A stretch of 64,000 nt of DNA from Halobacillus litoralis (GCF_020524025.1 NZ_JAIVKN010000002.1:988577-1052576), one strand, 5' to 3'. Counted from the first letter of the stretch, positions 17,521 to 28,611 are shown. Made by a program: numbers and translations. The notes: generated by a model from the sequence alone, not told the origin.

Positions 17521-17642
17521 ATGGGGGCCTGGAAACTGCGAGACTCCTGCGGGAATGGATAGGCTGGCAAGACCCCTGAGAGCGAAGCTCGAAGAGGCTT
17601 GCCGCCTTCCCCGCGGAAAGCGAGTAGTTTTCAGGCCCCCAT
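17521..17642. repeat. 122-bp palindromic interspersed repeat of the Bacillaceae type
   Basis: The ends are inverted repeats, ATGGGGGCCTGGAAACT and AGTTTTCAGGCCCCCAT, matching at 16 of 17 positions. The interior carries GACTCCTGCGGGAA, CGAAGCTCGAAGAGGCTTGCCG and CCCGCGGAAAGCGAGTA. These are the hallmark words of a hairpin-forming, MITE-like repeat that I recall from intergenic regions of Bacillus, Oceanobacillus and Halobacillus genomes. No transposase. It lies between two convergent genes. Only this copy is present in the window. It could be folded as RNA in either direction. Confidence 0.8.
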
Positions 17643-17690
17643 AATACTCGACCAAAATTTCAAAACTAATCGTCCAAAATAAGAAAAATT

Positions 17691-18182
17691 CTACTTAAAG
17701 AAAATATGTTCACTATGGATGCCTTCCTCTTCCAGCGTCAAGATTCCGAACGAGTAGAAAGGCGTCCTTCTTTTATCTGTCGGGGAACCCGGGTTAAACA
17801 ACAGCGTTTTCTTAAAGTAGCGGAGAACAGGGATATGGGAGTGACCATAAATTAAAATATCTAAAGAGTCATCACCAAACGTCTCGAGCGCCCGTTTTTC
17901 TGTCGTTTTCTTATCCCCGTGCCCATGGACAATCCCAATCCGATACCCGTGCCATTCCACAATTTGTTGAGCAGGAAAAACAGCCTGAATCTCCTCTCCA
18001 TCTACATTGCCATAAACCCCTGTCACCGGTGCATAACCCTCCAGCTCCCGGTAGACCTCAACCGTCTGCCAATCACCGGCATGAATGACAGCATCGGCAG
18101 AAGGAAGCTCCTGAAGCAGACGGTCCGGCAGTGTCTTTCCTTTTTTCGGCATATGCGTATCCGCAACAACCAATACCTTCAT
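17691..18182 (-). CDS. YfcE-type metallophosphoesterase
   Basis: A 163-residue calcineurin-like phosphodiesterase of the YfcE/MJ0936 group. The metal-binding motifs are all present: DTH (residues 8-10), GDW (36-38 in HAGDW), GNVDGE (about 58-63), GIVHGHGD and the closing YGHSHIP (about 112-118). The physiological substrate is unknown for most members. The nearest Bacillus relatives are YsnB-type proteins. Single gene on the minus strand with rsmG upstream beyond a terminator. Confidence 0.88.
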   Translation of the reverse strand: MKVLVVADTHMPKKGKTLPDRLLQELPSADAVIHAGDWQTVEVYRELEGYAPVTGVYGNVDGEEIQAVFPAQQIVEWHGYRIGIVHGHGDKKTTEKRALETFGDDSLDILIYGHSHIPVLRYFKKTLLFNPGSPTDKRRTPFYSFGILTLEEEGIHSEHIFFK

Positions 18183-18259
18183 AAATTAGTCCCCTCTTTT
18201 GTGAAATAGTCAAAGCAGAGTCAATGTTCATCTCCTCTATTCCTACCATAAAAGGGATC

Positions 18260-18295
18260 AAAAAACCTCCCTATCCTTTAAAAGATAGAGAGGTT
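18260..18295 (-). terminator. Intrinsic terminator of rsmG
   Basis: On the minus strand AACCTCTCTATC and GATAGGGAGGTT form a nearly perfect 12-bp stem followed by TTTTTG. Confidence 0.9.
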
Positions 18296-18300
18296 CTGAC

Positions 18301-19017
18301 CTATTGAATCGGTGTTTTATTTGGAGTTCCCGCTTTTCTCGGGTATTTCTTCGGTGTTTTTCTTCGTTTTTCAATGATTGCTATATTCCGTTCACTTCCC
18401 TCTTCAGGAAGTTCAAACGTATAGACATCCAGCACTTCCCCGCCTACCGTTTGAATCGCTGCATTTGCATCTTCCATTTCATCCTTCAAGTTTGGACCTT
18501 TCATGGCCATGAAACGGCCGCCTTTGGTTGAAAGAGGAAGACACAGTTCACTCAGGACGGACATTCGCGCCACTGCGCGGGCCATCACGAGATCATAGCT
18601 TTCCCGAAAATTCGCATTTTTCCCGAAGTTTTCAGCACGATCATGATAAAAAGCGACATCATCGAGTTCTAATTCATGGGCTAAGTGATTCAAAAATGTG
18701 ATCCTTTTCTTCAAAGAATCGACAATCGTAACCTTCAGATGAGGAAAAACGATTTTTAAAGGCAGACTTGGAAAACCTGCTCCCGCTCCTACATCACAGA
18801 TGCGGAGCGGCTGGTTGAAATCATAATAGAAAGCGGCGGTCAGCGAATCATAAAAATGTTTCAAATACACGCCTTCCTGATCCGTAATAGCGGTAAGGTT
18901 CATTTTTTCATTCCACTCGACCAGGATTTCAAAATAACGATGAAATTGATTCTGCTGTTTCTCTGTTAATTCAATGCCTTTTTCTTGTAAAGCTTTAAGA
19001 AAGGTGTTTGTATCCAT
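18301..19017 (-). CDS. rsmG: 16S rRNA (guanine527-N7)-methyltransferase RsmG (GidB)
   Basis: A 238-residue SAM-dependent methyltransferase that modifies G527 of 16S rRNA. The SAM motif is [17 protein letters not shown] (about 72-88), followed by [18 protein letters not shown] and VMARAVARM. Length matches B. subtilis GidB (239). It follows mnmG by 17 bp in the same direction, forming the conserved mnmE-mnmG-rsmG string; in Bacillus noc normally follows, but here a terminator and an 11-kb block intervene. Confidence 0.97.
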   Translation of the reverse strand: MDTNTFLKALQEKGIELTEKQQNQFHRYFEILVEWNEKMNLTAITDQEGVYLKHFYDSLTAAFYYDFNQPLRICDVGAGAGFPSLPLKIVFPHLKVTIVDSLKKRITFLNHLAHELELDDVAFYHDRAENFGKNANFRESYDLVMARAVARMSVLSELCLPLSTKGGRFMAMKGPNLKDEMEDANAAIQTVGGEVLDVYTFELPEEGSERNIAIIEKRRKTPKKYPRKAGTPNKTPIQ

Positions 19018-19034
19018 AAGTCCATCCTTTCAAT

Positions 19035-20924
19035 TTATTCCCCAGAAACGCGGGCGATTTTGCCTTGTTCAATATAGACGAGAAGGATGGAGACATCGGC
19101 TGGGTTCACGCCTGAGACGCGGGAGGCCTGCCCAACAGATAGAGGGCGGACAGATTTCAAACGATCACGCGCTTCTGTTGCAAGACCGTTAATGGCATCA
19201 TAATCGATGTCCTCTGGAATCTTTTTCGTCTCCATTTTCTTCATACGATCAATTTGTTCGAGTGCTTTCTTAATATATCCATGATATTTCACCTGGATTT
19301 CGACTTGTTCCTTCACATCCTCAGGAAGAGCTTGATCACTAGGTGTTACTCTTTCAAGATGGCTGTAGTTCATTTCAGGACGCTTCAATAAGTCTGTTGC
19401 ACGGATGGCGTCTTTTAATTTCGAACCGCCGGCTTCCTCAATGACAGCCTGTACTTCTTCCGTTTCTTTAAGGATAACTTTATCCAAGCGCTTTTTTTCC
19501 TCTTCAATCAGGCGCTTTTTCTCCTGGAAACGATTGTAGCGTTCTTCTGGAATTAACCCTAATTGATATCCGATTTCCGTAAGGCGCAAGTCTGCGTTGT
19601 CATGACGGAGCATCAGACGGAATTCAGCACGAGAGGTAAGAAGACGGTAAGGTTCGCCCGTGCCTTTCGTTACAAGGTCATCAATCATAACGCCGATGTA
19701 ACCTTGCGAGCGATCTAGAATTAACGGCTCTAAATCAAGGGCTTTAGCTGCTGCGTTAATACCAGCCATCAGTCCTTGACCAGCCGCTTCTTCATAGCCG
19801 GACGTTCCATTGATCTGACCCGCTGTAAACAGGCCTTCCACCTGCTTCGTTTCAAGTGTTGGCCACAGCTGCGTTGGAACGACAGAATCATATTCGATCG
19901 CATAACCTGCTCTCATAATTTCTGCATTTTCAAGACCCGGCACCGTCCGCATCATTTCGTTTTGGACATACTCAGGAAGCGATGTAGAAAGACCTTGGAC
20001 GTACACTTCTTCTGTGTCTCTTCCCTCCGGCTCTAAGAAAATCTGGTGACGCGGCTTATCGTTGAAACGAACAATTTTGTCTTCAATGGAAGGACAATAT
20101 CGTGGTCCTGTTCCTTTTATCGCACCGGAATACATTGCTGAAAGACCTAAATTATCGTTAATGATCTGGTGAGTCTGCTCATTGGTATACGTTAACCAAC
20201 AAGGGATTTGGTCCGTAATGAATTCGGTCGTCTCATAAGAGAAAGAGCGTGGCTCTTCTTCTCCTGGTTGAATTTCTGTTTTTGAATAATCAATTGTATG
20301 ACTGTTCACACGCATAGGTGTACCCGTTTTAAAGCGGACCATTTCAATACCCATTTCCTCTAGCTGCTCAGATAGAGAAACGGTCGTACGCTGGTTGTTG
20401 GGCCCACTCTCATACGACAAATCACCAATAATGACACGTCCACGCATAAATGTACCTGTTGTGACAATGACTGTAGGAGCATAGTACGCGGCTTTCGTCT
20501 CCGTAACGACTCCCTTGATCTGATTATCTTCAACAAGGACTTTTTCTACCATGGCCTGACGAAGTGTCAGATTTTCCTGGTTTTCAAGAACCCGTTTCAT
20601 CTCTTTAATATAGAGCGGTTTATCCGCCTGGGCGCGCAGCGCTCTTACCGCCGGCCCTTTTCTTGTGTTTAAAAGGCGCATTTGGATATGGGTTTTGTCT
20701 ATAACTTTCCCCATCGCACCGCCTAAAGCATCGACTTCACGTACAACAATCCCTTTGGCAGGACCGCCTATAGACGGATTACATGGCATAAAAGCAACTA
20801 AATCCAGATTCAACGTTAACATCAACGTTTTTGCCCCACGTCTGGCAGCTGCTAGTCCAGCTTCTACTCCTGCATGACCGGCACCGATAACAATTACATC
20901 ATAATGCCCTGCATCATATGTCAT
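19035..20924 (-). CDS. mnmG: tRNA uridine 5-carboxymethylaminomethyl modification enzyme MnmG (GidA)
   Basis: A 629-residue FAD-binding partner of MnmE that installs the cmnm5 group on wobble uridine 34 of certain tRNAs. The dinucleotide motif GAGHAG is at 14-19, the [24 protein letters not shown] family block at about 46-70, and [11 protein letters not shown] near 276. Full length for the family. It lies downstream of mnmE (91-bp gap) and 17 bp before rsmG. Confidence 0.98.
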   Translation of the reverse strand: MTYDAGHYDVIVIGAGHAGVEAGLAAARRGAKTLMLTLNLDLVAFMPCNPSIGGPAKGIVVREVDALGGAMGKVIDKTHIQMRLLNTRKGPAVRALRAQADKPLYIKEMKRVLENQENLTLRQAMVEKVLVEDNQIKGVVTETKAAYYAPTVIVTTGTFMRGRVIIGDLSYESGPNNQRTTVSLSEQLEEMGIEMVRFKTGTPMRVNSHTIDYSKTEIQPGEEEPRSFSYETTEFITDQIPCWLTYTNEQTHQIINDNLGLSAMYSGAIKGTGPRYCPSIEDKIVRFNDKPRHQIFLEPEGRDTEEVYVQGLSTSLPEYVQNEMMRTVPGLENAEIMRAGYAIEYDSVVPTQLWPTLETKQVEGLFTAGQINGTSGYEEAAGQGLMAGINAAAKALDLEPLILDRSQGYIGVMIDDLVTKGTGEPYRLLTSRAEFRLMLRHDNADLRLTEIGYQLGLIPEERYNRFQEKKRLIEEEKKRLDKVILKETEEVQAVIEEAGGSKLKDAIRATDLLKRPEMNYSHLERVTPSDQALPEDVKEQVEIQVKYHGYIKKALEQIDRMKKMETKKIPEDIDYDAINGLATEARDRLKSVRPLSVGQASRVSGVNPADVSILLVYIEQGKIARVSGE

Positions 20925-21015
20925 TTGGATGACTCTCCTTTATTGTTTTTTCCCTTAAACCATACAATTTTCAATAAAGCGCAGGTGCCACTTGTTACGT
21001 ACCTCTACGCTTTTA

Positions 21016-22398
21016 CTACTTCCCTAAACAGAACTGTGAAAACAGCTGATCGATTAAGCTTTCATGGACCGTATCGCCTACGATTTCACCAAGGATTTCC
21101 CACGTCCGCGTTACATCAATTTGAACCACGTCGAGAGGGACTCCGATTTCCATTCCGCTCATCGCATCTTCAAGGGACTGCTTCGCCTGTTTTAACAACT
21201 GAACATGCCGCACATTGGATACATAGGTCATATCCCCTGCATCAATATCCCCTTCAAAGAAAGTGTTGCTGATGGCCTGCTCTAACTGGTCAATCCCCTC
21301 TTCACGAATCAGGGCTGTGGAAATCACCGGGTGATCTCCTGCCATCTGCTTGACTCGATCAAGGTCCAGTCGATGTTCCAAGTCCATTTTATTCACAATA
21401 ACAATGACATTCATGTCATGAATCGCTTCAAAAAGTTTTTCATCTTCTTCTGTTAATTCATCGCCATAGTTTAACACAAACAGTATTAGATCGGCTTCTT
21501 TTAAGACTTTTCTCGATCGTTCGACACCGATCCGCTCCACGATATCCTCTGTTTCTCTAATCCCGGCCGTATCGATTAAGCGTAAAGGTACCCCTCTGAC
21601 ATTGACATACTCTTCAATCACATCGCGTGTCGTTCCCGGGATTTCAGTAACGATCGCTTTATTTTCATGAACCAAAGCGTTCATTAAAGAAGATTTTCCG
21701 ACATTTGGACGGCCAATAATGGCTGTGCCCAGGCCTTCTCTTAAGATTTTGCCCTGTCTGGCTGTTTCTAAAATCTTAGATACTTCCTCATGGACTTCTT
21801 TTGTCTTCTCTTCCATCATGTCATGAGACATTTCCTCGACATCATCGTACTCCGGGTAATCAATATTCACCTCTACATGAGCAAGGGTCTCCAAAAGTTT
21901 CTGCCTCAAGTTTTGAATGAGGTTTGAGAGCCGTCCGTCCATCTGCTTCAAAGCGACATCCATGGCACGATCTGTCTTCGCACGGATCAAATCCATGACG
22001 GCTTCTGCCTGCGACAAATCAATACGGCCATTCATAAAGGCACGCTTCGTAAATTCTCCGGGCTCTGCCAGACGCGCTCCACTGGCCAGTACAATTTCAA
22101 GCAGGCGGTTCACAGACACGAGGCCGCCATGACAATTGATTTCGACGATATCTTCTCTCGTAAATGTCTTTGGTGCACGCATAACAGACGCCATGACTTC
22201 TTCTGCTATATCCCCTGTTTCGGGGTCTATAATTTTTCCGTAGTGCATCGTGTGGGAATCAACCTGGTTCAAATCTTTCCCTTTAAATAAAGAAGCAGCA
22301 ATAGAGACAGCTTCCGGTCCACTCAGCCGGACAATCGCAATAGCTCCCTCTCCCATGGGGGTCGATATTGCCGTTATTGTATCTGTTTCCACACGCAC
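21016..22398 (-). CDS. mnmE: tRNA modification GTPase MnmE (TrmE)
   Basis: A 460-residue GTPase acting with MnmG in wobble-uridine modification. The N-terminal tetrahydrofolate-binding domain begins [19 protein letters not shown]. The G domain carries [19 protein letters not shown] and the NKMD motif. The C-terminal CLGK has the family's essential cysteine. A GTG start at 22398 is well placed after AGGAGGTGAG. The upstream gap contains DnaA boxes, so DnaA could affect its promoter. Confidence 0.98.
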   Translation of the reverse strand: MRVETDTITAISTPMGEGAIAIVRLSGPEAVSIAASLFKGKDLNQVDSHTMHYGKIIDPETGDIAEEVMASVMRAPKTFTREDIVEINCHGGLVSVNRLLEIVLASGARLAEPGEFTKRAFMNGRIDLSQAEAVMDLIRAKTDRAMDVALKQMDGRLSNLIQNLRQKLLETLAHVEVNIDYPEYDDVEEMSHDMMEEKTKEVHEEVSKILETARQGKILREGLGTAIIGRPNVGKSSLMNALVHENKAIVTEIPGTTRDVIEEYVNVRGVPLRLIDTAGIRETEDIVERIGVERSRKVLKEADLILFVLNYGDELTEEDEKLFEAIHDMNVIVIVNKMDLEHRLDLDRVKQMAGDHPVISTALIREEGIDQLEQAISNTFFEGDIDAGDMTYVSNVRHVQLLKQAKQSLEDAMSGMEIGVPLDVVQIDVTRTWEILGEIVGDTVHESLIDQLFSQFCLGK

Positions 22399-22428
22399 TC
22401 ACCTCCTGAATATATTCTTCCTATATAG

Positions 22429-22556
22429 TTATCCACAATCGGTAAATTATTGTTGTCACTAACATACTACCTTACCACACAGCCACGTGTTTTGAAAAGA
22501 TATCAACACAAGAGAGTGGTTTTCCGGGGGCTTTATTGTTATCCACATGTGCATAA
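22429..22556. other. DnaA-box cluster upstream of mnmE
   Basis: TTATCCACA occurs at 22429-22437 and 22539-22547. The second is immediately followed by TGTGCATAA (22548-22556), the reverse complement of TTATGCACA, giving an abutting inverted pair. All three match TTATNCACA perfectly. The cluster is in the mnmE-jag gap, about 3 kb from dnaA. Confidence 0.8.
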
Positions 22557-22623
22557 GTTCTTTTCCATTCATTTTCTCCACGTTTGAAGGGAACAATACT
22601 TCACGATAAAGTCATTAAAAAAA

Positions 22624-22657
22624 CAAAAAAATACTTCTGCCCATATGGACAGAAGCA
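22624..22657 (-). terminator. Intrinsic terminator of the yidC-jag transcript
   Basis: On the minus strand CTTCTGTCCATATGGGCAGAAG folds into a hairpin followed by TATTTTTTTG, just after the jag stop. Confidence 0.85.
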
Positions 22658-22661
22658 CTAA

Positions 22662-23282
22662 TCAGCGAGAATGGGGACGGATGACGACATGCCGTCGTGG
22701 ATCTTTGCCGTCTGATGCCGTTTCAACCTGCTTATGGTTCTGCAGGGCACTATGAATAATCTTTCTCTCATAAGATGGCATCGGTTCGAGTTTCACTTCC
22801 TGGCCTGTACGAATGGCTTTTTCCGCCAATCGGCCGGCAAGGTTCTCGAGCGTTTCTTTTCTTCGGCCGCGATACCCTTCCGCATCCAGCAGCACGGTGT
22901 AATAAACATCTGATTCCCGGTTAATGACTAACTGAGTCAAATATTGCAGGGAATTCAGTGTTTGACCGCGCTTCCCTATTAACATCGCTATTTTTTCGCC
23001 TTCAAGTTCTATCATAAGATCTCTTTGGCGTTGTTTTGTTTTGATTTGAACAGGAGCGCCCATTTGTTCTGCTACTTCATAGATGAATGTTTCAGCATCC
23101 TGCACGGGATTCTTCTTCACCGATGCTTTTACAATCGCTGGTTTGGAACCAAATCCAAGAAATCCTTTTTTACCTTCATCAATGATCTCCACATCCACTT
23201 GATCTCTTGATGTCTGTAATTGCTCTAGTGCTGATTGGACAGCTTCATCAACTGAATTTCCTGTAGCAGTTACTTGTCTCAC
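22662..23282 (-). CDS. jag: RNA-binding protein Jag (KhpB/SpoIIIJ-associated)
   Basis: A 206-residue protein with the Jag N-terminal domain ([18 protein letters not shown]), a KH domain with [16 protein letters not shown] (about 108-123) and a C-terminal R3H domain ([12 protein letters not shown]...[10 protein letters not shown]). KhpB-type proteins bind RNA and affect elongation and cell division in Firmicutes; the gene is named for its link to spoIIIJ. The GTG start overlaps the yidC stop, so the two are coupled. Confidence 0.95.
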   Translation of the reverse strand: MRQVTATGNSVDEAVQSALEQLQTSRDQVDVEIIDEGKKGFLGFGSKPAIVKASVKKNPVQDAETFIYEVAEQMGAPVQIKTKQRQRDLMIELEGEKIAMLIGKRGQTLNSLQYLTQLVINRESDVYYTVLLDAEGYRGRRKETLENLAGRLAEKAIRTGQEVKLEPMPSYERKIIHSALQNHKQVETASDGKDPRRHVVIRPHSR

Positions 23283-24040
23283 TCGCCTGCTCCCCCCGTC
23301 GCATCTTTCATCATTGGTTTACGAATGAAAATTGTTTGAAGGATCATCACTATGTTACCTACAATCCAGTACAACGCCAGTGCTGATGGGAAGAAGAATG
23401 CAAATGTACCGATCATTAACGGCATGATATAAAGCATCATCTGCATTTGCGGATTCTGCGCTGCAGCTCCGCCAGCCATCATCAACTTTTGCTGTAGGAA
23501 AGTTGTTCCTGCTGTCAGTATAGCTAGGAACGGGTCCGATGAACCAAGTTCCAGCCACAAGAAGTTATGCGTTTGAACTTCCGGTGTTCTCATAATGGCA
23601 TGATAGAAACCGATCAAGATTGGCATCTGAACAATAATCGGTAAACACCCGGCAAGTGGATTGACGCCATGTTTTTGGAAAAGCTGCATCGTTTCCTGCT
23701 GCAATTTCTGCTGTGTCTGTGCATCTTTAGATGAATGTTTTTCACGAAGTTCCTTCAGCTCAGGTTGAATATCCTGCATGGCTTTTGAACTTTTCAACTG
23801 CTTGACGTTCAACGGCAGCAATAACAAGCGGATGATAATGGTGACGATGATAATCGCCAGACCATAACTTCCGCTGAATAGATCAGCGAAGAATAATAAC
23901 GTTTGAGACAAAGGCCATACTACATACTCGTTCCAAAATCCTGTACTATCCTGGGTGATGTCCTGATTGACCTGCGTACACCCGGATAGGAACGTAAGCA
24001 CACCTGCCATAGCAAGCAATGCTATCATTTTATTTCGCAA
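23279..24040 (-). CDS. yidC: Membrane protein insertase YidC (SpoIIIJ)
   Basis: A 253-residue YidC/Oxa1 insertase that folds and inserts membrane proteins, and as SpoIIIJ is needed for late forespore gene expression. The lipoprotein signal ends at LSGC (C21). Five membrane segments follow, with the typical loop [20 protein letters not shown] and [23 protein letters not shown] start at 24040 with GGAGGAAGG upstream; an internal ATG at 24028 is possible. It is upstream of and coupled to jag. Confidence 0.96.
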   Translation of the reverse strand: MRNKMIALLAMAGVLTFLSGCTQVNQDITQDSTGFWNEYVVWPLSQTLLFFADLFSGSYGLAIIIVTIIIRLLLLPLNVKQLKSSKAMQDIQPELKELREKHSSKDAQTQQKLQQETMQLFQKHGVNPLAGCLPIIVQMPILIGFYHAIMRTPEVQTHNFLWLELGSSDPFLAILTAGTTFLQQKLMMAGGAAAQNPQMQMMLYIMPLMIGTFAFFFPSALALYWIVGNIVMILQTIFIRKPMMKDATGGAGE

Positions 24041-24147
24041 CGTTCCTTCCTCCTTACTTAAATCGCCCTAAAGCTTCCACCTGAAATTTTCGATCATGTC
24101 TCGACAATCATAAGTTTAGCATTATTGCCCGGCATAATTCTATATTC

Positions 24148-24501
24148 TTACCACTCAATTTTTTTATTTAATAGCTTGGATCTCATCAATACATGAGTCA
24201 AACTCTTCTTTATTTCATGAAATCCCATTTGATTGGATGGTTTTCTAGCGATGACAACCAGATCATAATTGGGATGAATATCGTCTTCAAGTTCATGGAA
24301 GGCCTGCCTTAAATACCGTTTGATTTGATTACGCATGACAGCATGACCCAGTTTTTTACTCACAGACAACCCAATACGGAAATGCGTCTGTTCTTCCTTT
24401 TTCATATAGTATAAAACCAGCTGTCTATTCGCAAATGACTGTCCATTTTGAAAGACCGTTTGAAATTCTTCATTCTTTTTAATTCGATAAGTCTTCTTCA
24501 T
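24148..24501 (-). CDS. rnpA: Ribonuclease P protein component RnpA
   Basis: 117 residues, the basic protein cofactor of RNase P that helps mature tRNA 5' ends. It begins [20 protein letters not shown], and the RNR-like motif is within [18 protein letters not shown] (about 55-72). The open frame extends 25 codons upstream, but the ATG at 24501 follows GGAGGGTGTTCG and matches B. subtilis RnpA. Two hairpins lie between rpmH and rnpA, so their expression may be partly uncoupled. Confidence 0.96.
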   Translation of the reverse strand: MKKTYRIKKNEEFQTVFQNGQSFANRQLVLYYMKKEEQTHFRIGLSVSKKLGHAVMRNQIKRYLRQAFHELEDDIHPNYDLVVIARKPSNQMGFHEIKKSLTHVLMRSKLLNKKIEW

Positions 24502-24659
24502 CGAACACCCTCCAGATATAAATAAAGCACATATGCTCAGAATGCCCGGATGGGACGGAGCATAAAATGAAACCATCTACAATCAGTGAGGGACAAAGAT
24601 CCTGCACCCACACAAAAAGCGTGTATGTAGTCTATGATCTATCACTCAAAGATCTATAT

Positions 24660-24702
24660 AAAACAAAAGAGGGACGACTCATACGCCCCACTTTTGTCTC
24701 CA
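24660..24702 (-). terminator. Second hairpin between rpmH and rnpA
   Basis: On the minus strand ACAAAAGTGGGGCG pairs imperfectly with CGTCCCTCTTTTGT, followed by TTTATATAG. It sits just downstream of the rpmH terminator. Confidence 0.45.
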
Positions 24703-24709
24703 TATACTG

Positions 24710-24739
24710 AAAAAAAGACCACTGATTGTTTTCAGTGGC

Positions 24740-24740
<1 letters not shown>
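24710..24740 (-). terminator. Intrinsic terminator of rpmH
   Basis: On the minus strand CCACTGAAAACAATCAGTGG folds into a 7-bp hairpin followed by TCTTTTTTT, abutting the rpmH stop codon. It separates rpmH from rnpA. Confidence 0.85.
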
Positions 24741-25547
<807 letters not shown>

Positions 25548-26903
25548 TTGGAGAACATTAATGAGTTATGGACGAATACACTCGATCATATAAAAGAAAA
25601 AATCAGTAAACCTAGTTTTGAGACCTGGTTGAAAGCGACTAAGGCTGATTCACTCAATGACAATACGCTGACAATCGTCGCTCCAAATGAATTCGCTAGA
25701 GATTGGCTTGAGAACCAATATGAAAGCCTGATTACAGAAACCTTATACGAAGTAACAGGAGCCGAATTAGATACGAAATTTATTATTCCTGAGTCAAAAG
25801 ATGACTCGTTGGAAGATGTGAAATTATCTTCAAAGAAGGTTCCCAACGCGAAGGATAACGGGAATGAAGAAACACCCCAGAGCATGCTGAACTCAAAGTA
25901 TACATTCGATACGTTTGTCATTGGGTCTGGAAACCGGTTTGCCCACGCAGCTTCACTTGCTGTAGCCGAGGCACCGGCAAAAGCTTACAACCCTTTATTT
26001 ATTTATGGTGGGGTCGGACTCGGAAAAACCCACCTTATGCACGCAATTGGGCACTACGTTCTTGATCACAATCCGAACGCTAAAGTCGTTTATCTATCAT
26101 CAGAGAAGTTTACAAATGAATTCATTAATTCTATTCGTGACAATAAAGCCGTCAACTTCCGCAATAAATATCGGAGTGTTGATGTGCTGTTAATTGATGA
26201 TATCCAGTTCCTTGCAGGAAAAGAACAGACTCAGGAAGAGTTCTTCCATACGTTTAATACGCTGCATGAAGAAAGTAAGCAGATTGTTATCTCCAGTGAC
26301 CGTCCACCTAAGGAGATTCCTACTTTAGAGGATCGTTTACGTTCACGTTTCGAATGGGGGTTAATTACGGATATCACACCTCCTGATTTAGAAACTAGAA
26401 TTGCGATTCTTAGAAAGAAAGCCAAAGCAGAAGGACTCGATATCCCAAATGAAGTCATGCTGTATATTGCCAATCAGATCGATACCAATATAAGAGAATT
26501 AGAAGGCGCGCTTATTCGAGTAGTCGCCTATTCTTCATTGATCAACAGTGATATTAATGCATCTTTAGCTGCCGAAGCTTTAAAGGACATCATTCCCAGC
26601 TCCAAACCAAAAGTGATTACTATTGAGGCCATACAGGAAATGGTCGGGGAGAAGTACAATGTGAGACTCGAAGATTTTCCAGCGAAAAAGCGGACAAAAT
26701 CTGTCGCCTTCCCTCGTCAGATTGCCATGTATCTATCAAGAGAATTAACGGACTTTTCTCTACCTAAAATTGGGGAGGAATTTGGAGGACGTGATCATAC
26801 GACCGTTATCCATGCACACGAAAAGATTTCAAAAATGGTAGCAGATGATCAGCAGCTGCAAAGAGAGCTTGATGAAATCAAAGAACAATTAAAATCTCAC
26901 TAA
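25548..26903 (+). CDS. dnaA: Chromosomal replication initiator DnaA
   Basis: A 451-residue AAA+ initiator that binds DnaA boxes and opens oriC. Domain I is at 1-80 ([20 protein letters not shown]), followed by a short linker to about 110. The AAA+ core has Walker A GGVGLGKT (154-161) and Walker [10 protein letters not shown]. Domain IV carries the box-binding signature [12 protein letters not shown]. The start is TTG after GAGAGGGGTG; B. subtilis dnaA also begins MENI. DnaA boxes flank the gene on both sides. Confidence 0.99.
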   Translation: MENINELWTNTLDHIKEKISKPSFETWLKATKADSLNDNTLTIVAPNEFARDWLENQYESLITETLYEVTGAELDTKFIIPESKDDSLEDVKLSSKKVPNAKDNGNEETPQSMLNSKYTFDTFVIGSGNRFAHAASLAVAEAPAKAYNPLFIYGGVGLGKTHLMHAIGHYVLDHNPNAKVVYLSSEKFTNEFINSIRDNKAVNFRNKYRSVDVLLIDDIQFLAGKEQTQEEFFHTFNTLHEESKQIVISSDRPPKEIPTLEDRLRSRFEWGLITDITPPDLETRIAILRKKAKAEGLDIPNEVMLYIANQIDTNIRELEGALIRVVAYSSLINSDINASLAAEALKDIIPSSKPKVITIEAIQEMVGEKYNVRLEDFPAKKRTKSVAFPRQIAMYLSRELTDFSLPKIGEEFGGRDHTTVIHAHEKISKMVADDQQLQRELDEIKEQLKSH

Positions 26904-26911
26904 GTGGATTG

Positions 26912-27052
26912 TGTGGACAAAAGTTGCATGTTCGTCTACAGACTATCCACATGTGGACAACTCGAGTACCTAAGAGTCAATTGGGTTATCCACAAATCCA
27001 CAGCCCATACTAGTACTACTACGGACTTTTAAATAAAAATAATTAATATATG
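26912..27052. other. oriC: oriC part 2: DnaA boxes, DnaA-trios and AT-rich unwinding element
   Basis: In the dnaA-dnaN gap: TGTGGACAA (26912-26920), CTATCCACA (26943-26951) abutting TGTGGACAA (26952-26960), the perfect TTATCCACA (26986-26994) and a degenerate box at 26994-27002. Next come repeated CTA/GTA triplets (CATACTAGTACTACTACGG, 27006-27024), then an almost pure A/T stretch to 27052. This is the order of the B. subtilis basal unwinding system (incC). I infer that strand opening starts here. Confidence 0.9.
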
Positions 27053-27074
27053 CTCAATAGGAGGAGTGTATGAA

Positions 27075-28214
27075 ATGAAATTTGTTATCCAAAGGGACCA
27101 GTTAATCGATAGTGTCCAAAATGTTATGAAAGCCATATCCTCAAGAACAACGATTCCTATTCTTACCGGTATGAAAATAGAAGCAACAACAGAAGGAGTT
27201 AAACTTACAGGTAGTGATTCTGATATTTCTATTGAATCTTTTATTCCTAGTGAAGAAGACGGAATTGTATATGTAGAAGATATCGAACCAGGAAGTCTTG
27301 TTTTACAAGCGAAGTACTTCCCGGATATCGTACGTAAGCTTCCTCAAAATACAGTAGAAATTGAAAGTGACAATTCAAGAAACGTCACCATTCGATCAGG
27401 AAATGCTGAGTTCCACTTAAATGGACAGGATCCTGAGGAATATCCACAGCTGCCTCAGCTTCACACTGAGGAAAGCTTTGAACTCCCGATTGACCTGTTG
27501 AAAAATTTAATTCGTCAAACCGTCTTTGCCGTTTCTACTTCAGAAACAAGACCTATTCTTACCGGTGTCCATGTAAAAATGGAAGATGGCGAGCTTGAGT
27601 TTATTGCGACAGACAGTCACCGGCTCGCTTCTCGTAAGATTCCACTTGAGCAGCCGGAAGGGACATCCCTGCCAGCTGTTGTAATCCCAGGAAAAAGTCT
27701 GACTGAATTGAACAAGATTCTAGCTGACTCTGAAGATACGATCGAAGTGAGTGTCACGGACAATCAGGTACTCTTCCGTACGAAGCATCTTTATTTCCTT
27801 TCCCGCTTACTTGACGGAAATTATCCTGAAACATCCCGACTTATCCCAGAACAAAGCAAAACGATTGTTAAAATCGATACAAAAGAATTGCTGCAATCGG
27901 TTGATCGTGCCTCCCTTCTGGCTAAAGAGAATAGAAATAATGTGGTACGCTTAATGACCAAGGAGAATAATCATTTAGAGATCACAGGGAATTCTCCCGA
28001 AGTGGGAAATGTTGTCGAAGAAGTAATGGCGAATGATGTCGAAGGGGAAGATCTCAAAATCTCTTTCAGTGCGAAATATATGATGGATGCCTTGAAAGCT
28101 GTTGATTATGATCAAGTAAAAGTAGAATTTACAGGAGCCATGCGTCCGTTCCTGATTCGTCCAGTAGACGATGATCAAATCCTCCAGCTTATCCTTCCTG
28201 TCAGAACCTACTAA
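27075..28214 (+). CDS. dnaN: DNA polymerase III beta sliding clamp
   Basis: 379 residues, the ring-shaped processivity clamp made of three similar domains. It starts MKFVIQRDQLIDSVQNVMKA and includes SSRTTIPILTGMKIE, TSETRPILTGVHVK and the closing RPVDDDQILQLILPVRTY. A GTG three codons upstream (27066) is in frame, but it lies within the GGAGGAG ribosome site; the ATG at 27075 is spaced 8 nt from it and matches B. subtilis. Confidence 0.98.
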   Translation: MKFVIQRDQLIDSVQNVMKAISSRTTIPILTGMKIEATTEGVKLTGSDSDISIESFIPSEEDGIVYVEDIEPGSLVLQAKYFPDIVRKLPQNTVEIESDNSRNVTIRSGNAEFHLNGQDPEEYPQLPQLHTEESFELPIDLLKNLIRQTVFAVSTSETRPILTGVHVKMEDGELEFIATDSHRLASRKIPLEQPEGTSLPAVVIPGKSLTELNKILADSEDTIEVSVTDNQVLFRTKHLYFLSRLLDGNYPETSRLIPEQSKTIVKIDTKELLQSVDRASLLAKENRNNVVRLMTKENNHLEITGNSPEVGNVVEEVMANDVEGEDLKISFSAKYMMDALKAVDYDQVKVEFTGAMRPFLIRPVDDDQILQLILPVRTY

Positions 28215-28230
28215 GGAATACCTTTTAAAA

Positions 28231-28280
28231 TAATAAGAAGGTGCTTTTATGACTTTCATAATGGCGCCTTCTTATTTTAT
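28231..28280 (+). terminator. Intrinsic terminator after dnaN
   Basis: AATAAGAAGGTGC and GCGCCTTCTTATT pair over most of their length, followed by TTATTTGG. It separates dnaA-dnaN from yaaA-recF. Confidence 0.8.
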
Positions 28281-28389
28281 TTGGTGGTCAAAACAGATGA
28301 ATGACGAGGATGTATGTGTTGGACTTTCTTTACACACGTATCTTTAGTAAAATAAAAGATAGGTGAAATTATGGAATAGGGTGAAATAA

Positions 28390-28611
28390 ATGAGCGAAGC
28401 AATTGAAATTAGTACAGAGTACATTCCGTTAGGACAATTTCTAAAATTAGCGAATGTTGTCGAATCAGGAGGAATGGTGAAAATCTTTCTTGCTGAATTT
28501 GAAGTTTTGGTAAATGGCGAGCTTGAAAACCGCCGGGGCCGCAAACTGTACGTGGGCGATACAGTAGAGATTGAAGAATTCGGAAGCTTCACTGTAGCCA
28601 AAGAAGGCTGA
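28390..28611 (+). CDS. yaaA: S4-domain RNA-binding protein YaaA
   Basis: 73 residues, a small S4-domain protein always found between dnaN and recF in Bacilli. The S4 fold is seen in YIPLGQFLKLANVVESGGM and the RGRKLYVGDTVEI turn. It is likely to bind RNA; in B. subtilis it has been linked to ribosome assembly. ATG start with AGGGTG upstream; recF starts 15 bp after the stop. Confidence 0.95.
   Translation: MSEAIEISTEYIPLGQFLKLANVVESGGMVKIFLAEFEVLVNGELENRRGRKLYVGDTVEIEEFGSFTVAKEG

Noticed and set aside
17266..17655. Minus-strand frame of 129 codons
   Set aside because: It is antisense to nei and spans the palindromic repeat; no ribosome site.
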